From Streptomyces sp. HSG2 (GTDB lineage Bacteria > Actinomycetota > Actinomycetes > Streptomycetales > Streptomycetaceae): a stretch of 64,000 nt of DNA. The stretch is from assembly GCF_016598575.1 (NCBI RefSeq), contig NZ_CP066801.1:1860001-1924000 (forward strand), written 5' to 3'. Both the position numbers and the translations under genes were made by a program. Below the pieces are notes generated by a model. The model did no database searches. It saw only the letters and a list, made by a program, of their open reading frames with translations, and was not told the DNA's origin. Every line of letters begins with the position of its first letter. Position 1 is the first letter of the stretch. Positions 37,180-47,282 of the stretch are shown one piece after another.

Positions 37180-38358
37180 CTAGCCGTCCAGGGCTTCCCG
37201 AGTGGCGTTCGAGGGGCCTCTGAGGGCCTGCGTCCGCCGGGCCACGTCCTCCGCCGCGCCCAGGACTCGAACCGCGTTCCGCCAGGTCAGCTTGGCCAGG
37301 TCGGCCTTGGACCAGCCTCGGTCGAGCAACTCCGCCAGGAGGCGGGGGTAGCCGGAGACGTCGTCCAGCCCGTCCGGGGTGAAGGCCGTGCCGTCGTAGT
37401 CCCCGCCGATGCCGAGGTGGTCGACGCCCGCGACCTCGCGCATGTGGTCCAGGTGATCGGCGACGGTCGCCACGGTGGCGAGCGGGCGTGGGCGACGCTC
37501 CTCGAAGTCGCGGTGGATCCGCATCGCCTCGGCGCCGGTGTCCAGAGGGTGGAGTCCGTGCGCGCGCATGTTCTCGTCCGCCGCCGCCGTCCAGTCCGCC
37601 GCGGCCCGGAGGACGAACTTCGGCACGAAGGTGACCATGGCGACGCCTCCGTTGGCCGGCAGCCGCTCCAGGACGTCGTCCGGGATGTTGCGAGGGTGGT
37701 CGCAGACGGCACGCGCCGAGGAGTGGGAGAAGATCACCGGTGCGGTGGAGGTGTCCAGCGCGTCCCTCATCGTGGTCGCCGCGACGTGGGAGAGATCGAC
37801 GAGCATGCCGATCCGGTTCATCTCGCGCACGACCTCGCGGCCGAAGGCCGTCAGCCCACCGGCCCGGGGCTCGTCGGTGGCGGAGTCCGCCCAGCCGACG
37901 TTGTCGTTGTGGGTGAGCGTCAGGTAGCGGACGCCGAGGAGATACAGGCCGCGCAGGGTGGCCAGGGAGTCGGCGATGGAGTGCCCGCCCTCCGCGCCCA
38001 TGAGCGAGGCGATCCGTCCCTCGGCGCGGGCCGCCTCCATGTCGGCCGCCGTGAACGCGGCCCGGAGCCGGGTCGGGTGGCGCTCGATCAATTGCCGCAC
38101 GCAGTCGATCTGCTCCAGCGTCGCCGGGACCGCGTCGGGCAGGTCGGAACGGACGTACACGGACCAGTACTGGGCACCCACGCCACCCGCGTCGAGCCGG
38201 GGCAGGTCGGTGTGCAGCCGTCCGCTCTGGTCACGGGAGATGTCGCGGGCGTCGTGGTCGTAGCGGACCTGGGAGCGCAGGGCCCACGGGAGGTCGTTGT
38301 GCCCGTCGACGACGGGGAACTCGCGCAGCAGTTCCCGTGCCTCGTCCAAGCGGGTCAC
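37180..38358 (-). CDS. membrane dipeptidase (peptidase M19 family)
   Basis: A 392-residue binuclear zinc dipeptidase. Metal ligands: [11 protein letters not shown] (HxD), [10 protein letters not shown] (Glu), [20 protein letters not shown] (two His), and GIGGDYDGT (Asp). No signal peptide, so it is probably cytosolic and cleaves a broad range of dipeptides, including D-amino acid ones in homologues. GTG 38358 overlaps the purE stop in GTGA, so it is coupled to purine genes for reasons that are not clear. Confidence 0.92.
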   Translation of the reverse strand: MTRLDEARELLREFPVVDGHNDLPWALRSQVRYDHDARDISRDQSGRLHTDLPRLDAGGVGAQYWSVYVRSDLPDAVPATLEQIDCVRQLIERHPTRLRAAFTAADMEAARAEGRIASLMGAEGGHSIADSLATLRGLYLLGVRYLTLTHNDNVGWADSATDEPRAGGLTAFGREVVREMNRIGMLVDLSHVAATTMRDALDTSTAPVIFSHSSARAVCDHPRNIPDDVLERLPANGGVAMVTFVPKFVLRAAADWTAAADENMRAHGLHPLDTGAEAMRIHRDFEERRPRPLATVATVADHLDHMREVAGVDHLGIGGDYDGTAFTPDGLDDVSGYPRLLAELLDRGWSKADLAKLTWRNAVRVLGAAEDVARRTQALRGPSNATREALDG

Positions 38359-38897
38359 CGGGGGCCCGCCCCGAAGCCGATGCCCGTTCCGGCGCCCCCG
38401 GCCCGGGATCGCAGCCGTCGGCCCTTCTCGGTGGCCTGCTCGGTCAGCTCCCGCTGGAACTCGCTCATCCGACCGCGCAATTCCTCGTCGTGTGCGGCGA
38501 GCATCCGGACGGCGAGCAGCCCGGCGTTGCGGGCGCCGCCGACGGAGACGGTCGCGACCGGCACCCCGGCGGGCATCTGCACGATGGAGAGCAGCGAGTC
38601 CATGCCGTCGAGGTGCCTGAGCGGGACGGGCACCCCGATCACCGGCAGCGGCGTGACGGAGGCGAGCATGCCCGGCAGGTGGGCGGCGCCACCGGCGCCG
38701 GCCACGATCGCCCGCAGCCCCCGCCCGGCGGCCTCTTCCCCGTAGGTGATCATCTCGCGTGGCATCCGGTGCGCGGAGACCACGTCGACCTCGTACGGGA
38801 CGTCGAACTCGTCGAGGGCCTTGGCCGCCGCCTCCATCACGGGCCAGTCGGAGTCCGACCCCATGACGATGCCGACCAGAGGGTTCGCGGATGTCAT
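38355..38897 (-). CDS. purE: N5-carboxyaminoimidazole ribonucleotide mutase
   Basis: A 180-residue enzyme that rearranges N5-CAIR to CAIR in de novo purine synthesis. Class I PurE motifs: [27 protein letters not shown] (catalytic His) and [16 protein letters not shown]. It follows purK with an ATGA overlap, so the two sequential enzymes are co-translated. Confidence 0.96.
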   Translation of the reverse strand: MTSANPLVGIVMGSDSDWPVMEAAAKALDEFDVPYEVDVVSAHRMPREMITYGEEAAGRGLRAIVAGAGGAAHLPGMLASVTPLPVIGVPVPLRHLDGMDSLLSIVQMPAGVPVATVSVGGARNAGLLAVRMLAAHDEELRGRMSEFQRELTEQATEKGRRLRSRAGGAGTGIGFGAGPR

Positions 38898-40033
38898 GCC
38901 GTGATCGTTCCTCGTAGGTAGTCGGCCGCGTGACGAGCGCGCGCCAGCACGTCGTCCAGGTCGTCGCCGTAGGTGTTGACATGCCCGACCTTGCGGCCCG
39001 ACTTCACGTCCTTGCCGTACATGTGGATCTTAAGTCGGGGGTCGCGGGCCATGCAATGCAGGTAGGCCGCGTACATGTCCGGGTAGTCGCCGCCCAGGAC
39101 GTTGGCCATGACCGTCCAGCGCGCGCGGGGACGGGGGTCGCCGAGCGGGAGGTCCAGGACGGCGCGGACGTGGTTGGCGAACTGCGAGGTGACGGCGCCG
39201 TCCATGGACCAGTGGCCGGAGTTGTGCGGGCGCATCGCCAGCTCGTTGACCAGGATCCGCCCGTCCCGGGTCTGGAACAGCTCGACGGCGAGGTGTCCCA
39301 CCACCCCCAACTCCTTGGCGATCCTCAGCGCCGTCTCCTCGGCGCCGAGGGCTAGCGCCTCGGGGAGGTCGGGGGCGGGGGCGACGACCGTGTCGCAGAC
39401 CCCGTTCACCTGCCGGGACTCCACCACCGGGTAGGCAACGGCCTGGCCGTGGGGCGAGCGGACCACGTTCGCCGCCAGCTCCCGGACGAAGTCCACCTTC
39501 TCCTCCGCGAGGACCGGCACCCCGGCCCGGAACGGCGCGGCGGCCTCCTCGACCGAGCCCACGACCCACACGCCCTTCCCGTCGTAGCCACCGCGCGCCG
39601 TCTTGAGGACCACGGGGAAGCCCTCGCCCTCGGCGGCGAAGGCCGCCACGTCGGCCGGGTCCGCCACCACCCGGTGTCGCGGGCAGGGGACGCCGATGGC
39701 CACGAGCCCCGCCCGCATCACCGCCTTGTCCTGGGCGTGCGCCAAGGCGTCGGGCCCGGGGCGCACCCGTACGCCCTCCGCCTCCAGGGCCCTGAGGTGC
39801 GCCAGAGGCACGTGCTCGTGGTCGAAGGTGATCACGTCGCAGCCCCGGGCGAACGCGCGCAGCGTCGCCAGGTCGCGGTGGTCGCCGACGACGACTTCGC
39901 GCACGACCTGTGCCGCGGAGTCCTGGGGCGTGTCACTGAGGAGTTTGAACCTGATGCCCAACGGGATGCCCGCCTCGTGTGTCATCCGAGCGAGCTGCCC
40001 CCCGCCGACCATGCCGACTACCGGGAACGTCAC
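38894..40033 (-). CDS. purK: N5-carboxyaminoimidazole ribonucleotide synthase
   Basis: A 379-residue ATP-grasp enzyme that makes N5-CAIR from AIR, bicarbonate and ATP. It starts [20 protein letters not shown]. The ATP-grasp loop is [18 protein letters not shown], and the metal/ATP site is [18 protein letters not shown]. The GTG at 40033 is preceded by TACGCT (40045-40040) and six G residues, so the message is probably leaderless. Head of the purK-purE-dipeptidase unit and divergent from gtrA. Confidence 0.95.
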   Translation of the reverse strand: MTFPVVGMVGGGQLARMTHEAGIPLGIRFKLLSDTPQDSAAQVVREVVVGDHRDLATLRAFARGCDVITFDHEHVPLAHLRALEAEGVRVRPGPDALAHAQDKAVMRAGLVAIGVPCPRHRVVADPADVAAFAAEGEGFPVVLKTARGGYDGKGVWVVGSVEEAAAPFRAGVPVLAEEKVDFVRELAANVVRSPHGQAVAYPVVESRQVNGVCDTVVAPAPDLPEALALGAEETALRIAKELGVVGHLAVELFQTRDGRILVNELAMRPHNSGHWSMDGAVTSQFANHVRAVLDLPLGDPRPRARWTVMANVLGGDYPDMYAAYLHCMARDPRLKIHMYGKDVKSGRKVGHVNTYGDDLDDVLARARHAADYLRGTITA

Positions 40034-40193
40034 CCCCCCAGCGTATCGGTCGTCGCGGGCCCGCCGGCCCGCCGCCCACCCGGCGCACGGGTGCCGTCGG
40101 CGGTGGCGCGGGGTCGACCGCAGGAAGATCGCACGAACGTGTGGATAGCATGGGCGGATCGACACCGACCGACGGACGGGGGCCTGCACGACG

Positions 40194-40811
40194 ATGGGAC
40201 GCGGTTCCGCTGCGCCTCGCCCACCCCACCCGCCTCCGTCCTCGCGTGCCGGGCTCTTGCGGCGCGTTCGGAGGTCGACGTCCGAGATCGCGAAGTTCGG
40301 CGCGGTCGGCGGCGCCGGGGTCCTGGTCAACCTCGGGGTGTTCAACCTGGTCCGGCAGACGACGGACTTGGCGGTGGTCAGGGCGGGCGTCCTGGCCACC
40401 GTCGTCGCGATCGCCTTCAACTACGTGGGCTTCCGGTACTTCACCTACCGCGACCGCGACAAGACCCACCGCACCCGGGAGCTGTCGCTGTTCGTACTGT
40501 TCAGCTCCGTCGGACTGGTGATCGAGAACGGCGTGCTCTACACGGCGACGTACGGACTCGGCCTGGACACCCCCTTGCAGAGCAACATCTTCAAGTTCCT
40601 CGGCATCGGACTGGCCACGCTGTTCCGCTTCTGGTCCTACCGCGGCTGGGTCTTCCGTCGCCTCCCCTCCCGCGACACGGTCGTCCACGCGGAGAGTCTC
40701 CCGGAGTCCGTCGACTCCCAGGCGGGTGCGTGGAGCGACCCCGCCCCCCTTCCGGCGGGGGCCGCGCGGCGACGGCCCACCGGCGCGACACGGCTCGACC
40801 GGCGTCCCTGA
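40194..40811 (+). CDS. GtrA family membrane protein
   Basis: A 205-residue protein with four hydrophobic helices between about 30 and 150: FGAVGGAGVLVNLGVFNLVR, then VVAIAFNYVGFRYFTYRDRD (the family's NF-x-x-x-R-x-W/Y-F motif), and LGIGLATLFRFWSYRGWVFR. GtrA proteins are thought to flip lipid-linked sugars or help glycan modification. The C-terminal 45 residues are disordered. It is convergent with the sensor kinase gene, with 10 bp between stops. Confidence 0.85.
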   Translation: MGRGSAAPRPPHPPPSSRAGLLRRVRRSTSEIAKFGAVGGAGVLVNLGVFNLVRQTTDLAVVRAGVLATVVAIAFNYVGFRYFTYRDRDKTHRTRELSLFVLFSSVGLVIENGVLYTATYGLGLDTPLQSNIFKFLGIGLATLFRFWSYRGWVFRRLPSRDTVVHAESLPESVDSQAGAWSDPAPLPAGAARRRPTGATRLDRRP

Positions 40812-40821
40812 CCCCGGCGAC

Positions 40822-42090
40822 TCAGCGGACGGTGCGGTCCGTGGAACCCGTCTTCGCCGGCGGCGTCCGGGACAGGAAGAGTCCGAAGACCGGCGGTTTG
40901 GACTGGAGCAGTTCGAGTCGCCCGCCGTCCGCCTCGGCGAGATCCCGGGCCACGGCGAGCCCGATGCCCGTGGAGTTCCGTCCGCTGATGGTCCGCTCGA
41001 AGATCCTCGCCCCGAGGTCGGCGGAGACGCCCTGTCCCTCGTCGGTGACCTCGACCACGGCCTGGTTGCCGGTCACCCGGGTCCGCAGGGCGACCGTGCC
41101 ACCACCGTGCATCAGCGAGTTCTCGATCAGTGCGGCGAGCACCTGTGCGACGGCTCCCGGGGTGCCGACCGCCTGGAGATGCCGCTTGCCGGAGCTGACG
41201 ATGGCACGCCCGGCGCTGCGGTAGGCAGGCCGCCACTCGGCTATCTGTTGCTGGATCACGTCGTCCAGTTCGAAGGTCACGGCAGAGCCGCTGCGTGGGT
41301 CGCGGGAGTGGGTCAGCAACCGCTCCACCACGTCCGTGAGGCGCTCGATCTGACCCAGCGCGATCGTGGCCTCCTCGCGCACCGTCTCCGGGTCGTCGGC
41401 GACGGTGATCTCCTCCAGGCGCATCGACAGGGCGGTCAGCGGGGTGCGGAGCTGGTGGGAGGCGTCGGCGGCCAGGCGACGCTCGGCGGTCAGCATTCGG
41501 GCGATCCGTTCCGCCGACGCGTCCAACACGTCGGCCACCCGGTCCAGCTCGGGGACGCCGTAGCGGCGGTGGCGCGGCCGGGGATCGCCGGAACCGAGCC
41601 GCTCGGCGGTCTCGGCGAGGTCGGTGAACGGCGAGGTGAGGCGATTGGCCTGGCGGACCGCGAGCAGGACCGCGGCGACCACGGCCAGCAGCGCGACCAG
41701 CCCGATGATCGCGAGGGTCCGCCCGACCTCCCGGGTGACTGAGGAACTGGGCTCCTCGACGACGACGGTCTCCCCCTCCTCGCCGGTGGCCTCCCCCCGG
41801 ATGACGTCTCCCTCCGGCTCGGTGCCGACGGTGATCGTCGGCTGTCCCGGGACGCGGATCTCGGCGTATCGGTCGCCCGTGACCTGTCCGCGCAGGACGT
41901 CGGCGTCGACAGAACCGGTGCCGATGCGGCGGCCGTCCACGATGCCGGCGAGTCGGGCGGCCTCCAGGTCGACCCGTTCCTGGGCGGTGTTGGTGATCGT
42001 CCTGGTCTCCACGAGGACGAGCGAGACCCCGAAGACGGCGATCACGACGAGCACCACGGCGAGGGTGGACTGGATCAATCGGCGGCGCAT
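40822..42090 (-). CDS. sensor histidine kinase
   Basis: A 422-residue membrane kinase with TM1 (about 8-28), an extracytoplasmic sensor loop (about 29-120) rich in acidic residues, TM2 (about 125-147), HAMP (about 148-200), HisKA with the phosphoacceptor in LAADASHQLRTPLTALSMR, and HATPase_c (LIENSLMHGGG, DEGQGVSADLGARIFER, STGIGLAVARDLAE). It partners the OmpR-type regulator at 42275, which lies upstream in the same direction with a 184-bp gap. Ligand unknown. Confidence 0.93.
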   Translation of the reverse strand: MRRRLIQSTLAVVLVVIAVFGVSLVLVETRTITNTAQERVDLEAARLAGIVDGRRIGTGSVDADVLRGQVTGDRYAEIRVPGQPTITVGTEPEGDVIRGEATGEEGETVVVEEPSSSVTREVGRTLAIIGLVALLAVVAAVLLAVRQANRLTSPFTDLAETAERLGSGDPRPRHRRYGVPELDRVADVLDASAERIARMLTAERRLAADASHQLRTPLTALSMRLEEITVADDPETVREEATIALGQIERLTDVVERLLTHSRDPRSGSAVTFELDDVIQQQIAEWRPAYRSAGRAIVSSGKRHLQAVGTPGAVAQVLAALIENSLMHGGGTVALRTRVTGNQAVVEVTDEGQGVSADLGARIFERTISGRNSTGIGLAVARDLAEADGGRLELLQSKPPVFGLFLSRTPPAKTGSTDRTVR

Positions 42091-42274
42091 GTACTCCTGC
42101 CCGGACCTCGGCGACCCGGGTGCTGCGGGTCGGATGGCACGCGGCGTCTGGTTCGCGCGCGCGGGGTGTCGTCGGCCACGCGGGGGTGCGCGCGGCCCCG
42201 GCTCCCCACCGGAGCCCGGTCGCGGGGGCGCCGCGTCCGTCGACCGGGGGGAGTCGGTCCTCCTCGAATCGGGG

Positions 42275-42952
42275 TCAGCTCTTCTCGAATCGGAACCCCA
42301 CGCCGCGCACGGTGGCGATGTAGCGCGGGTTGGCCGCGTCGTCCCCCAGCTTCTTGCGCAGCCAGGAAATGTGCATGTCCAGGGTCTTGGTCGACGACCA
42401 CCAAGTGGTGTCCCAGACCTCGCGCATCAGCTGGTCACGGGTGACCACCCGACCCGCGTCGCGGACCAGCACCCGCAGCAGGTCGAACTCCTTCGCGGTG
42501 AGCTGGAGCTCCTCCTCGCCCATCCAGGCCCGGTGCGACTCGACGTCGATGCGGACGCCGTGGGTGGACGTCGTCTGCTGCGGCTCGGCCGCGCCCCGGC
42601 GGAGCAGGGCCCGCACCCGAGCCAACAGCTCGGCCAGACGGAAGGGCTTGGTGACGTAGTCGTCCGCGCCCGCGTCCAGACCCACCACGGTGTCCACCTC
42701 GTCGGCACGCGCGGTGAGGACGAGGATCGGCACGCCGTGTCCGTCCGAGCGCAACCGCCGGGCGACCTCCAGGCCGTCCATGTCGGGCAGTCCGAGATCG
42801 AGGACGACCAGGTCGATGCCGCCCTGAAGGCCCGCGGCCAGCGCGGTCGGGCCGTCCTCGCGCACCTCCACCTCGTACCCCTCGCGCCGCAGGGCGCGGG
42901 CCAGAGGCTCGGAGATGGACGCGTCGTCCTCGGCGAGCAGTACACGGGTCAT
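42275..42952 (-). CDS. OmpR/PhoB-type response regulator
   Basis: A 225-residue two-domain regulator. The receiver (1-115) has LLAEDDASISEPLARAL, phosphoacceptor Asp in DLVVLDLGLPDMDGLEV, and the KPFRLAELLARVRALLRR switch region. The winged helix follows (about 130-222) with LQLTAKEFDLLRVLVRDAGR and a C-terminal RYIATVRGVGFRFEK. The ATG at 42952 has TACCAT 6 nt upstream, a likely leaderless start. It precedes its sensor kinase. Confidence 0.94.
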   Translation of the reverse strand: MTRVLLAEDDASISEPLARALRREGYEVEVREDGPTALAAGLQGGIDLVVLDLGLPDMDGLEVARRLRSDGHGVPILVLTARADEVDTVVGLDAGADDYVTKPFRLAELLARVRALLRRGAAEPQQTTSTHGVRIDVESHRAWMGEEELQLTAKEFDLLRVLVRDAGRVVTRDQLMREVWDTTWWSSTKTLDMHISWLRKKLGDDAANPRYIATVRGVGFRFEKS

Positions 42953-43414
42953 GTCCTGATGGTAATCCGCCGGCGGCTCCGGCCGGGTGGCGGGCGGCCT
43001 CGCGGCGGGGGGCGACAGCGTGCCGTGACCCGCCGCCGACGCCGCCCCCGCCTGCGCGATCCCGGTTCCCCAGGGGGTTGTGACCCCCCTCTCAATACCT
43101 TTCATATCGGTCATTCTCATGCAGTAATATGCATTGACTCTTGTATCGCCACACGGGATGCCCAGTGATCGTCGTCACGGTGCGTCCCGTACTCCGCGGA
43201 CCGGCCACTCTCGAACGGGCCGCGGCCGGGCCCGGGGGCGCGAAGGCGCGCCGCCGGGCCCGGGTCGAGCGGTCGCCGTCCCCCCTTACCGCCCCCGGGC
43301 GGATCCTCGCGATCCCCGCGGCGCGGACCGGCACGGACCGGGGGTCGACCGCCTCACCCCCACCTCACGGGCGCCACGAGCACGCCCGTCTGTCCTGAGC
43401 AGCGAGGATCGAGC
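42953..43414. promoter_or_regulatory. divergent control region of response regulator and peptide transporter
   Basis: 462 bp with no convincing gene. The core 43090-43150 is strikingly AT-rich for this genome (CAATACCTTTCATATCGG, GCAGTAATATGCATTGAC) and contains an ArgR-like dyad. A TTGACT at 43134-43139 could be a rightward -35. The rest (43150-43414) would form a long GC-rich leader for the transporter. Confidence 0.5.
43119..43134. promoter_or_regulatory. ArgR-like operator ATGCA-N6-TGCAT
   Basis: Within TCATGCAGTAATATGCATTG. The two CATGCA/ATGCAT halves at this spacing resemble the actinobacterial ARG box. It overlaps the TTGACT at 43134 by one base. The assignment is by resemblance only. 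Confidence 0.4.
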
Positions 43415-44911
43415 ATGGCGTCCAGCCTGACGAAGGACTCGGTGGCCCCGGGAATCCCCGGCCCCGAGAAGACCTTCCTCGGCCACCCACGAGGTCTGGC
43501 CACCCTCTTCCTGACCGAGATGTGGGAGCGCTTCTCCTACTACGGCATGCGGGCGTTGCTCCCGCTCTACCTGGTCGCACCCGGTGGCCTGGGACTGAGC
43601 CTCGGCACCGCGACCGCCGTGTACTCGGTGTACCTGTCGCTGGTGTACCTGCTCACGATGCCCGGCGGCTGGTTCGGCGACCGGGTGTGGGGCCCGCGCA
43701 AGACCGTGGCCATCGCCGCCGCCGTCATCATGCTGGGCCATCTGACGCTGGCCCTGCCCGCCGCCGGCACCTTCTACGCGGGTCTCGGCCTGGTGGCGGT
43801 CGGCTCGGGTCTGCTGAAGGCCAACATCTCGACCATGGTCGGGCAACTCTACGACGGGCCGGACGACCCCCGCAGAGACGGCGGGTTCACCGTCTTCTAC
43901 ATGGGCATCAACCTCGGCGCCTTCGCCGCGCCGCTGGTCATCGGCACCGTCGGGGAGAGTGTGAACTGGCATCTGGGCTTCGCCCTGGCGGCCCTCGGCA
44001 TGGCCCTGGGGGTGACCCAGTTCCTGATCGGGAGCCGGCACCTCGCCCCGCGCTCGGGGGTCGTGCCGAAGCCGCTGACGGCGCGGGAGCGGACCACGAC
44101 CCTGCGCAAGGCCGCCTTCTGGGCCGTCCTCGCGGCGGTCTCCTACACGATCCTGGGGTTGTCGGGTCACTACACCCTGAACTGGATCCTGGTGCCGCTC
44201 ACGCTGCTCGGCGTGATCATTCCGGTACTGGTGCTGACCCGCATCCGCCGGGACCCGGAGCTGGACACCTCCGAGCGGTCCAAGATGTCGGCGTACGTGT
44301 GGTTCTTCGTGGCCGCGGCCGTGTTCTGGATGATCTACGACCAGGGGGGCTCCACCCTGGCGCTGTTCGCCGACTCCTCGACCGACAACACCGTCCTCGG
44401 CTGGGGTTTCCCGGTTTCTTGGTACCAGTCCGTCAACCCCGTCCTGATCATGGCGCTGGCCCCGGTGTTCGCGTTCGTCTGGTTGGCGCTGAACCGGCGG
44501 GGCCGGGAGCCGAGCACGATCGTGAAGTTCTCCTTCGGCCTGGTCCTCATCGGCGTCTCCTTCCTGCTCTTCCTGGCGCCGCTCGCCATCGCCGGGAGCG
44601 GCGCGCAGGCCGCCGCGGCGTGGATGGTGGCGATCTACTTCGTGCAGACCGTGGCCGAGTTGCTGCTCTCGCCGGTCGGCCTGTCGGTGACGACCAAGAT
44701 GGCTCCGGCGAAGTACGCCTCGCAGATGATGGGCGTCTGGTTCCTGGCCGTCACGGCGGGCGACGCCACGACCGGACTGCTCTCCCTCGCGGGCGTCGAT
44801 CTGAACACGTCGGGGGTCGTCGCCGCCGAGGCCGTCCTGGCCCTGGCCGCCGGTGCCGCGATAGGGATGTACCGCAAGCGCGTACGCGCGCTCATGGGCG
44901 ACGTGCGCTGA
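43415..44911 (+). CDS. POT/PTR family proton-coupled peptide transporter
   Basis: A 498-residue, 12-14-span MFS transporter for di- and tripeptides. It starts with FLTEMWERFSYYGMRALLPL, the family's ExxERFxYY motif. GGWFGDRVWGPRKTV, the PTR signature FYMGINLGAFAAPLVIG, and ELLLSPVGLSVTTKMAP near the C-terminus follow. GAGG lies about 7 nt before the ATG. Imported peptides could feed the dipeptidase at 37180. The upstream ArgR-like dyad hints at amino-acid control. Confidence 0.94.
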   Translation: MASSLTKDSVAPGIPGPEKTFLGHPRGLATLFLTEMWERFSYYGMRALLPLYLVAPGGLGLSLGTATAVYSVYLSLVYLLTMPGGWFGDRVWGPRKTVAIAAAVIMLGHLTLALPAAGTFYAGLGLVAVGSGLLKANISTMVGQLYDGPDDPRRDGGFTVFYMGINLGAFAAPLVIGTVGESVNWHLGFALAALGMALGVTQFLIGSRHLAPRSGVVPKPLTARERTTTLRKAAFWAVLAAVSYTILGLSGHYTLNWILVPLTLLGVIIPVLVLTRIRRDPELDTSERSKMSAYVWFFVAAAVFWMIYDQGGSTLALFADSSTDNTVLGWGFPVSWYQSVNPVLIMALAPVFAFVWLALNRRGREPSTIVKFSFGLVLIGVSFLLFLAPLAIAGSGAQAAAAWMVAIYFVQTVAELLLSPVGLSVTTKMAPAKYASQMMGVWFLAVTAGDATTGLLSLAGVDLNTSGVVAAEAVLALAAGAAIGMYRKRVRALMGDVR

Positions 44912-44965
44912 CCCGGGCCGGGCTCCCCCGGAAGCCCGGGGCGCGGGCACACGCCCGCTCACCCG

Positions 44966-45676
44966 TCAGCCGCCGGGCGGCCCGACCCGCCCGCGGACGC
45001 GCAGCCACACCGCGCCCGCCAGGCCGGTCAGAAGGGCGACGCCTCCCAGGGCCCCGACGATCGACACCGCGTCCCCGGGGCCGGTGCGGGGCAGCTCGTC
45101 ACCGAGCCCCGGACCGGCGGGGGCCGCCTCGGCCGGGGCCTCCGGAGCGGGGTCCCGGCCGCCGTCCGCGGCGACGACGTCCAGCGTCAGCGCGGGAGCG
45201 GGGTCGCCGGCCGGTACGCAGGTCGTGGTCGTGCCCAGCGCCCGGATGGTGAGCGTCCCCGCCGTGAGGGTGACCTCGCCGGACCCCGAGGGGCGGTAGG
45301 TCCCGCCGAGATCGTCGACGCGGATGGGGGTGTCCGGGGGGACCGGCGCGGAGTTCACCGGGCCGGTCAGCTCCACGGTCTGGCGGTCCGCCCCCTCCAC
45401 ACGCACCGTGGCGCTCGGGCTCATCGCCCCCGTGCCCAGTTCGACGGGGCTGGAGGACACCCCTCTCTGCCACGACATGGTGATCCGGTAGCCGTCCCCC
45501 TCGCGTTCCGCCGAGATGTCGATCGGCGACACGGCCCGCCGCTCGCCTATGGGCGTGTCGCACCGGTAGTCGACGTCGACGACCTCGGCGAGCGCGGTCG
45601 GGGCGGACAGCCATACCACCGAGCAGGCCAGGGTCGCCGCGGACACGAGAGCGACGGTTCGCTGCTGGTTCGGCAC
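44966..45676 (-). CDS. secreted LPxTG-type surface protein
   Basis: A 236-residue protein with an N-terminal signal peptide (about 1-30, cleavage near TALA-EVV). A beta-rich extracellular domain (about 31-170) has one Cys pair (YRCDTP and TTTCVPAG). A Pro/Ala linker and the sorting signal LPRTGPGD (about 197), a hydrophobic helix and a basic tail (WLRVRGRVGPPGG) complete it. Sortase would link it to the wall; most streptomycete sorting signals read LAxTG, so LPRTG hints at a class A or E variant. Function unknown. Confidence 0.82.
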   Translation of the reverse strand: MPNQQRTVALVSAATLACSVVWLSAPTALAEVVDVDYRCDTPIGERRAVSPIDISAEREGDGYRITMSWQRGVSSSPVELGTGAMSPSATVRVEGADRQTVELTGPVNSAPVPPDTPIRVDDLGGTYRPSGSGEVTLTAGTLTIRALGTTTTCVPAGDPAPALTLDVVAADGGRDPAPEAPAEAAPAGPGLGDELPRTGPGDAVSIVGALGGVALLTGLAGAVWLRVRGRVGPPGG

Positions 45677-45930
45677 GGCGCCCCCCGCTTTTCTGACTGC
45701 CCATCAGATGAGCTGCCAACGTACGCGCCGCCGCGTGGAGAGGGAAGACGCGCGACAGACCCGCCTCACCGAGAGGGGAGGCCGCCGACGGTCGCCGGGG
45801 CGGGGAGTCCCGCCAGGGCCGGGTGCGGAGCCCTAGCGAGCCCCGACCGGCGGGGTCCGGGAGGGGCCCGGCCGACCCGAAGGCGGGAGGGGAGGGGCCG
45901 CCTCGCGGAACACCCCCTCGCGGGCCGCTC

Positions 45931-46509
45931 CTACGCGGGGGCGCCGAGTTCCGCCCAGACCGTCTTCCCGGCGACGCCGGGGGCGCGGACGACCCCCCAG
46001 TCGAGGCAGAGCCGCTGGACGATGAACATGCCGTGGCCGCCCGGCCGACCCGCTCGGTGCGGGGTGCGGGGCGCGGGCTGACCGGTGCCCCGGTCGGTGA
46101 CCTCCAGCCGGATGACCTTCCGGTCACAGGAGATCCACAGCCCGGCGGGGCCCTCGGCGTGCAGGCAGGCGTTGGTCACCAACTCGGAGACCACGAGCAG
46201 CACGTCCTCGGCCGCCGCGCGGCGATCGGCGGTCGTCGCGGGAAGCCATCCCCACGCGTGCAGCGCCTGCCGGGTGAAATCGCGGGCCAACGGCACGACT
46301 CCGCTGGCACCCTCCAGATCGAGACCGCGACTCAGCCCCCCCGCCACGCCCTCGGGCGGTCCGCCCCCCGCCGCCGCTCCGTCCGCGGGCGCCGGCGACG
46401 CGGTGGGCCCCCCGGGGCCCCGGGTCACGGGCGCGCCGCGCGCGGGCGCCCCGGAAGCGCTGGGCTCCCGACCGCGGTCGCCCGGCGAGTAGGGCCGGGT
46501 GGTGCTCAT
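45931..46509 (-). CDS. prsI: anti-sigma factor kinase (RsbW/SpoIIAB-like)
   Basis: A 192-residue protein. The N-terminal 60 residues are a disordered Pro/Ala/Gly tail. The HATPase_c_2 domain follows with the N box DVLLVVSELVTNACLHAEG, the G1 box EVTDRGTG and GRPGGHGMFIVQRLCLDW. Partner-switching kinases of this type hold a sigma factor and phosphorylate the antagonist. Its antagonist (46738) is immediately upstream and the sigma gene (47383) divergent, matching from memory the PrsI-ArsI-SigI module of S. coelicolor. The symbol is given on that basis. Confidence 0.85.
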   Translation of the reverse strand: MSTTRPYSPGDRGREPSASGAPARGAPVTRGPGGPTASPAPADGAAAGGGPPEGVAGGLSRGLDLEGASGVVPLARDFTRQALHAWGWLPATTADRRAAAEDVLLVVSELVTNACLHAEGPAGLWISCDRKVIRLEVTDRGTGQPAPRTPHRAGRPGGHGMFIVQRLCLDWGVVRAPGVAGKTVWAELGAPA

Positions 46510-46737
46510 CAGCGCTTCACCTCACCGATTCACCGGTTCATATGGTCGATTCCTGTTGCCGCCGGTCGCGTGACGCGAGCGACGCGCGCCCCTCGGCGGG
46601 GCGTCGAGCACGCGGACGTTCAGCATCTCTCCTGCCCGGGCCGGCCGGAGGAACACCCCCCGTTCCCGCCCGGATTCCGGACGGGTGCCCGAGGCCCGGC
46701 CGGGGCGCGGCGCCGGAGGAGGCCCGCGAGGGGCGAT

Positions 46738-47130
46738 TCAGCCGGGGCCGTCGGCGGAATCGTCGTCCGACAGCGCGTCCCGCAGCGTGTCGTGGACGGT
46801 GAAGACGGCCTCCGCCCCCGTGATCTCGAAGACTCGGGCGACGACCGGCCTCATCGCCGCCAGGTGCACCCCGCCGCCCGCCGCCTCGGCCTTCAGGCGG
46901 GCGCCCAGGAGGACGTTGAGCCCGGTGGAGTCGCAGAACTCCAGCCGGCCACAGTCCACCACGAGCCGGTTGAATCCCTTGGCCAGGAAGTCCTCCAGCG
47001 GCTCACGCAGCAGATCGGCGGTGTGGTGATCCAGCTCACCCGCCGGCGCGACGACGGCGCTGTGGCCCTCTTCCCGCACCTCCACCAGAAGCCGGCCCGA
47101 CTGTGCGTTGCCGACCGTCCCGCGGTCCAT
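46738..47130 (-). CDS. arsI: STAS-domain anti-anti-sigma factor
   Basis: A 130-residue STAS protein. The core reads APAGELDHHTADLLREPLED and then VVDCGRLEFCDSTGLNVLLG, where the Ser of DSTG is the expected phosphorylation site for the partner kinase. When unphosphorylated it should release the sigma factor. It is cotranscribed with the downstream kinase (228-bp gap) and divergent from the sigma gene. Symbol by position and similarity to the SigI module. Confidence 0.87.
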   Translation of the reverse strand: MDRGTVGNAQSGRLLVEVREEGHSAVVAPAGELDHHTADLLREPLEDFLAKGFNRLVVDCGRLEFCDSTGLNVLLGARLKAEAAGGGVHLAAMRPVVARVFEITGAEAVFTVHDTLRDALSDDDSADGPG

Positions 47131-47282
47131 GCCGTCTCTCTCTCCCGGGGTGGTTCATGCTTCCGACGTCCGCGAACACTACGCCCTCCCACCTCTCTCC
47201 GACACCCGAACATCGCCACGTAACCGGACATAATCGCACGTAATGCACTTGCGATCGATGTCCTGAAGCCGGTAGGCCTAGT

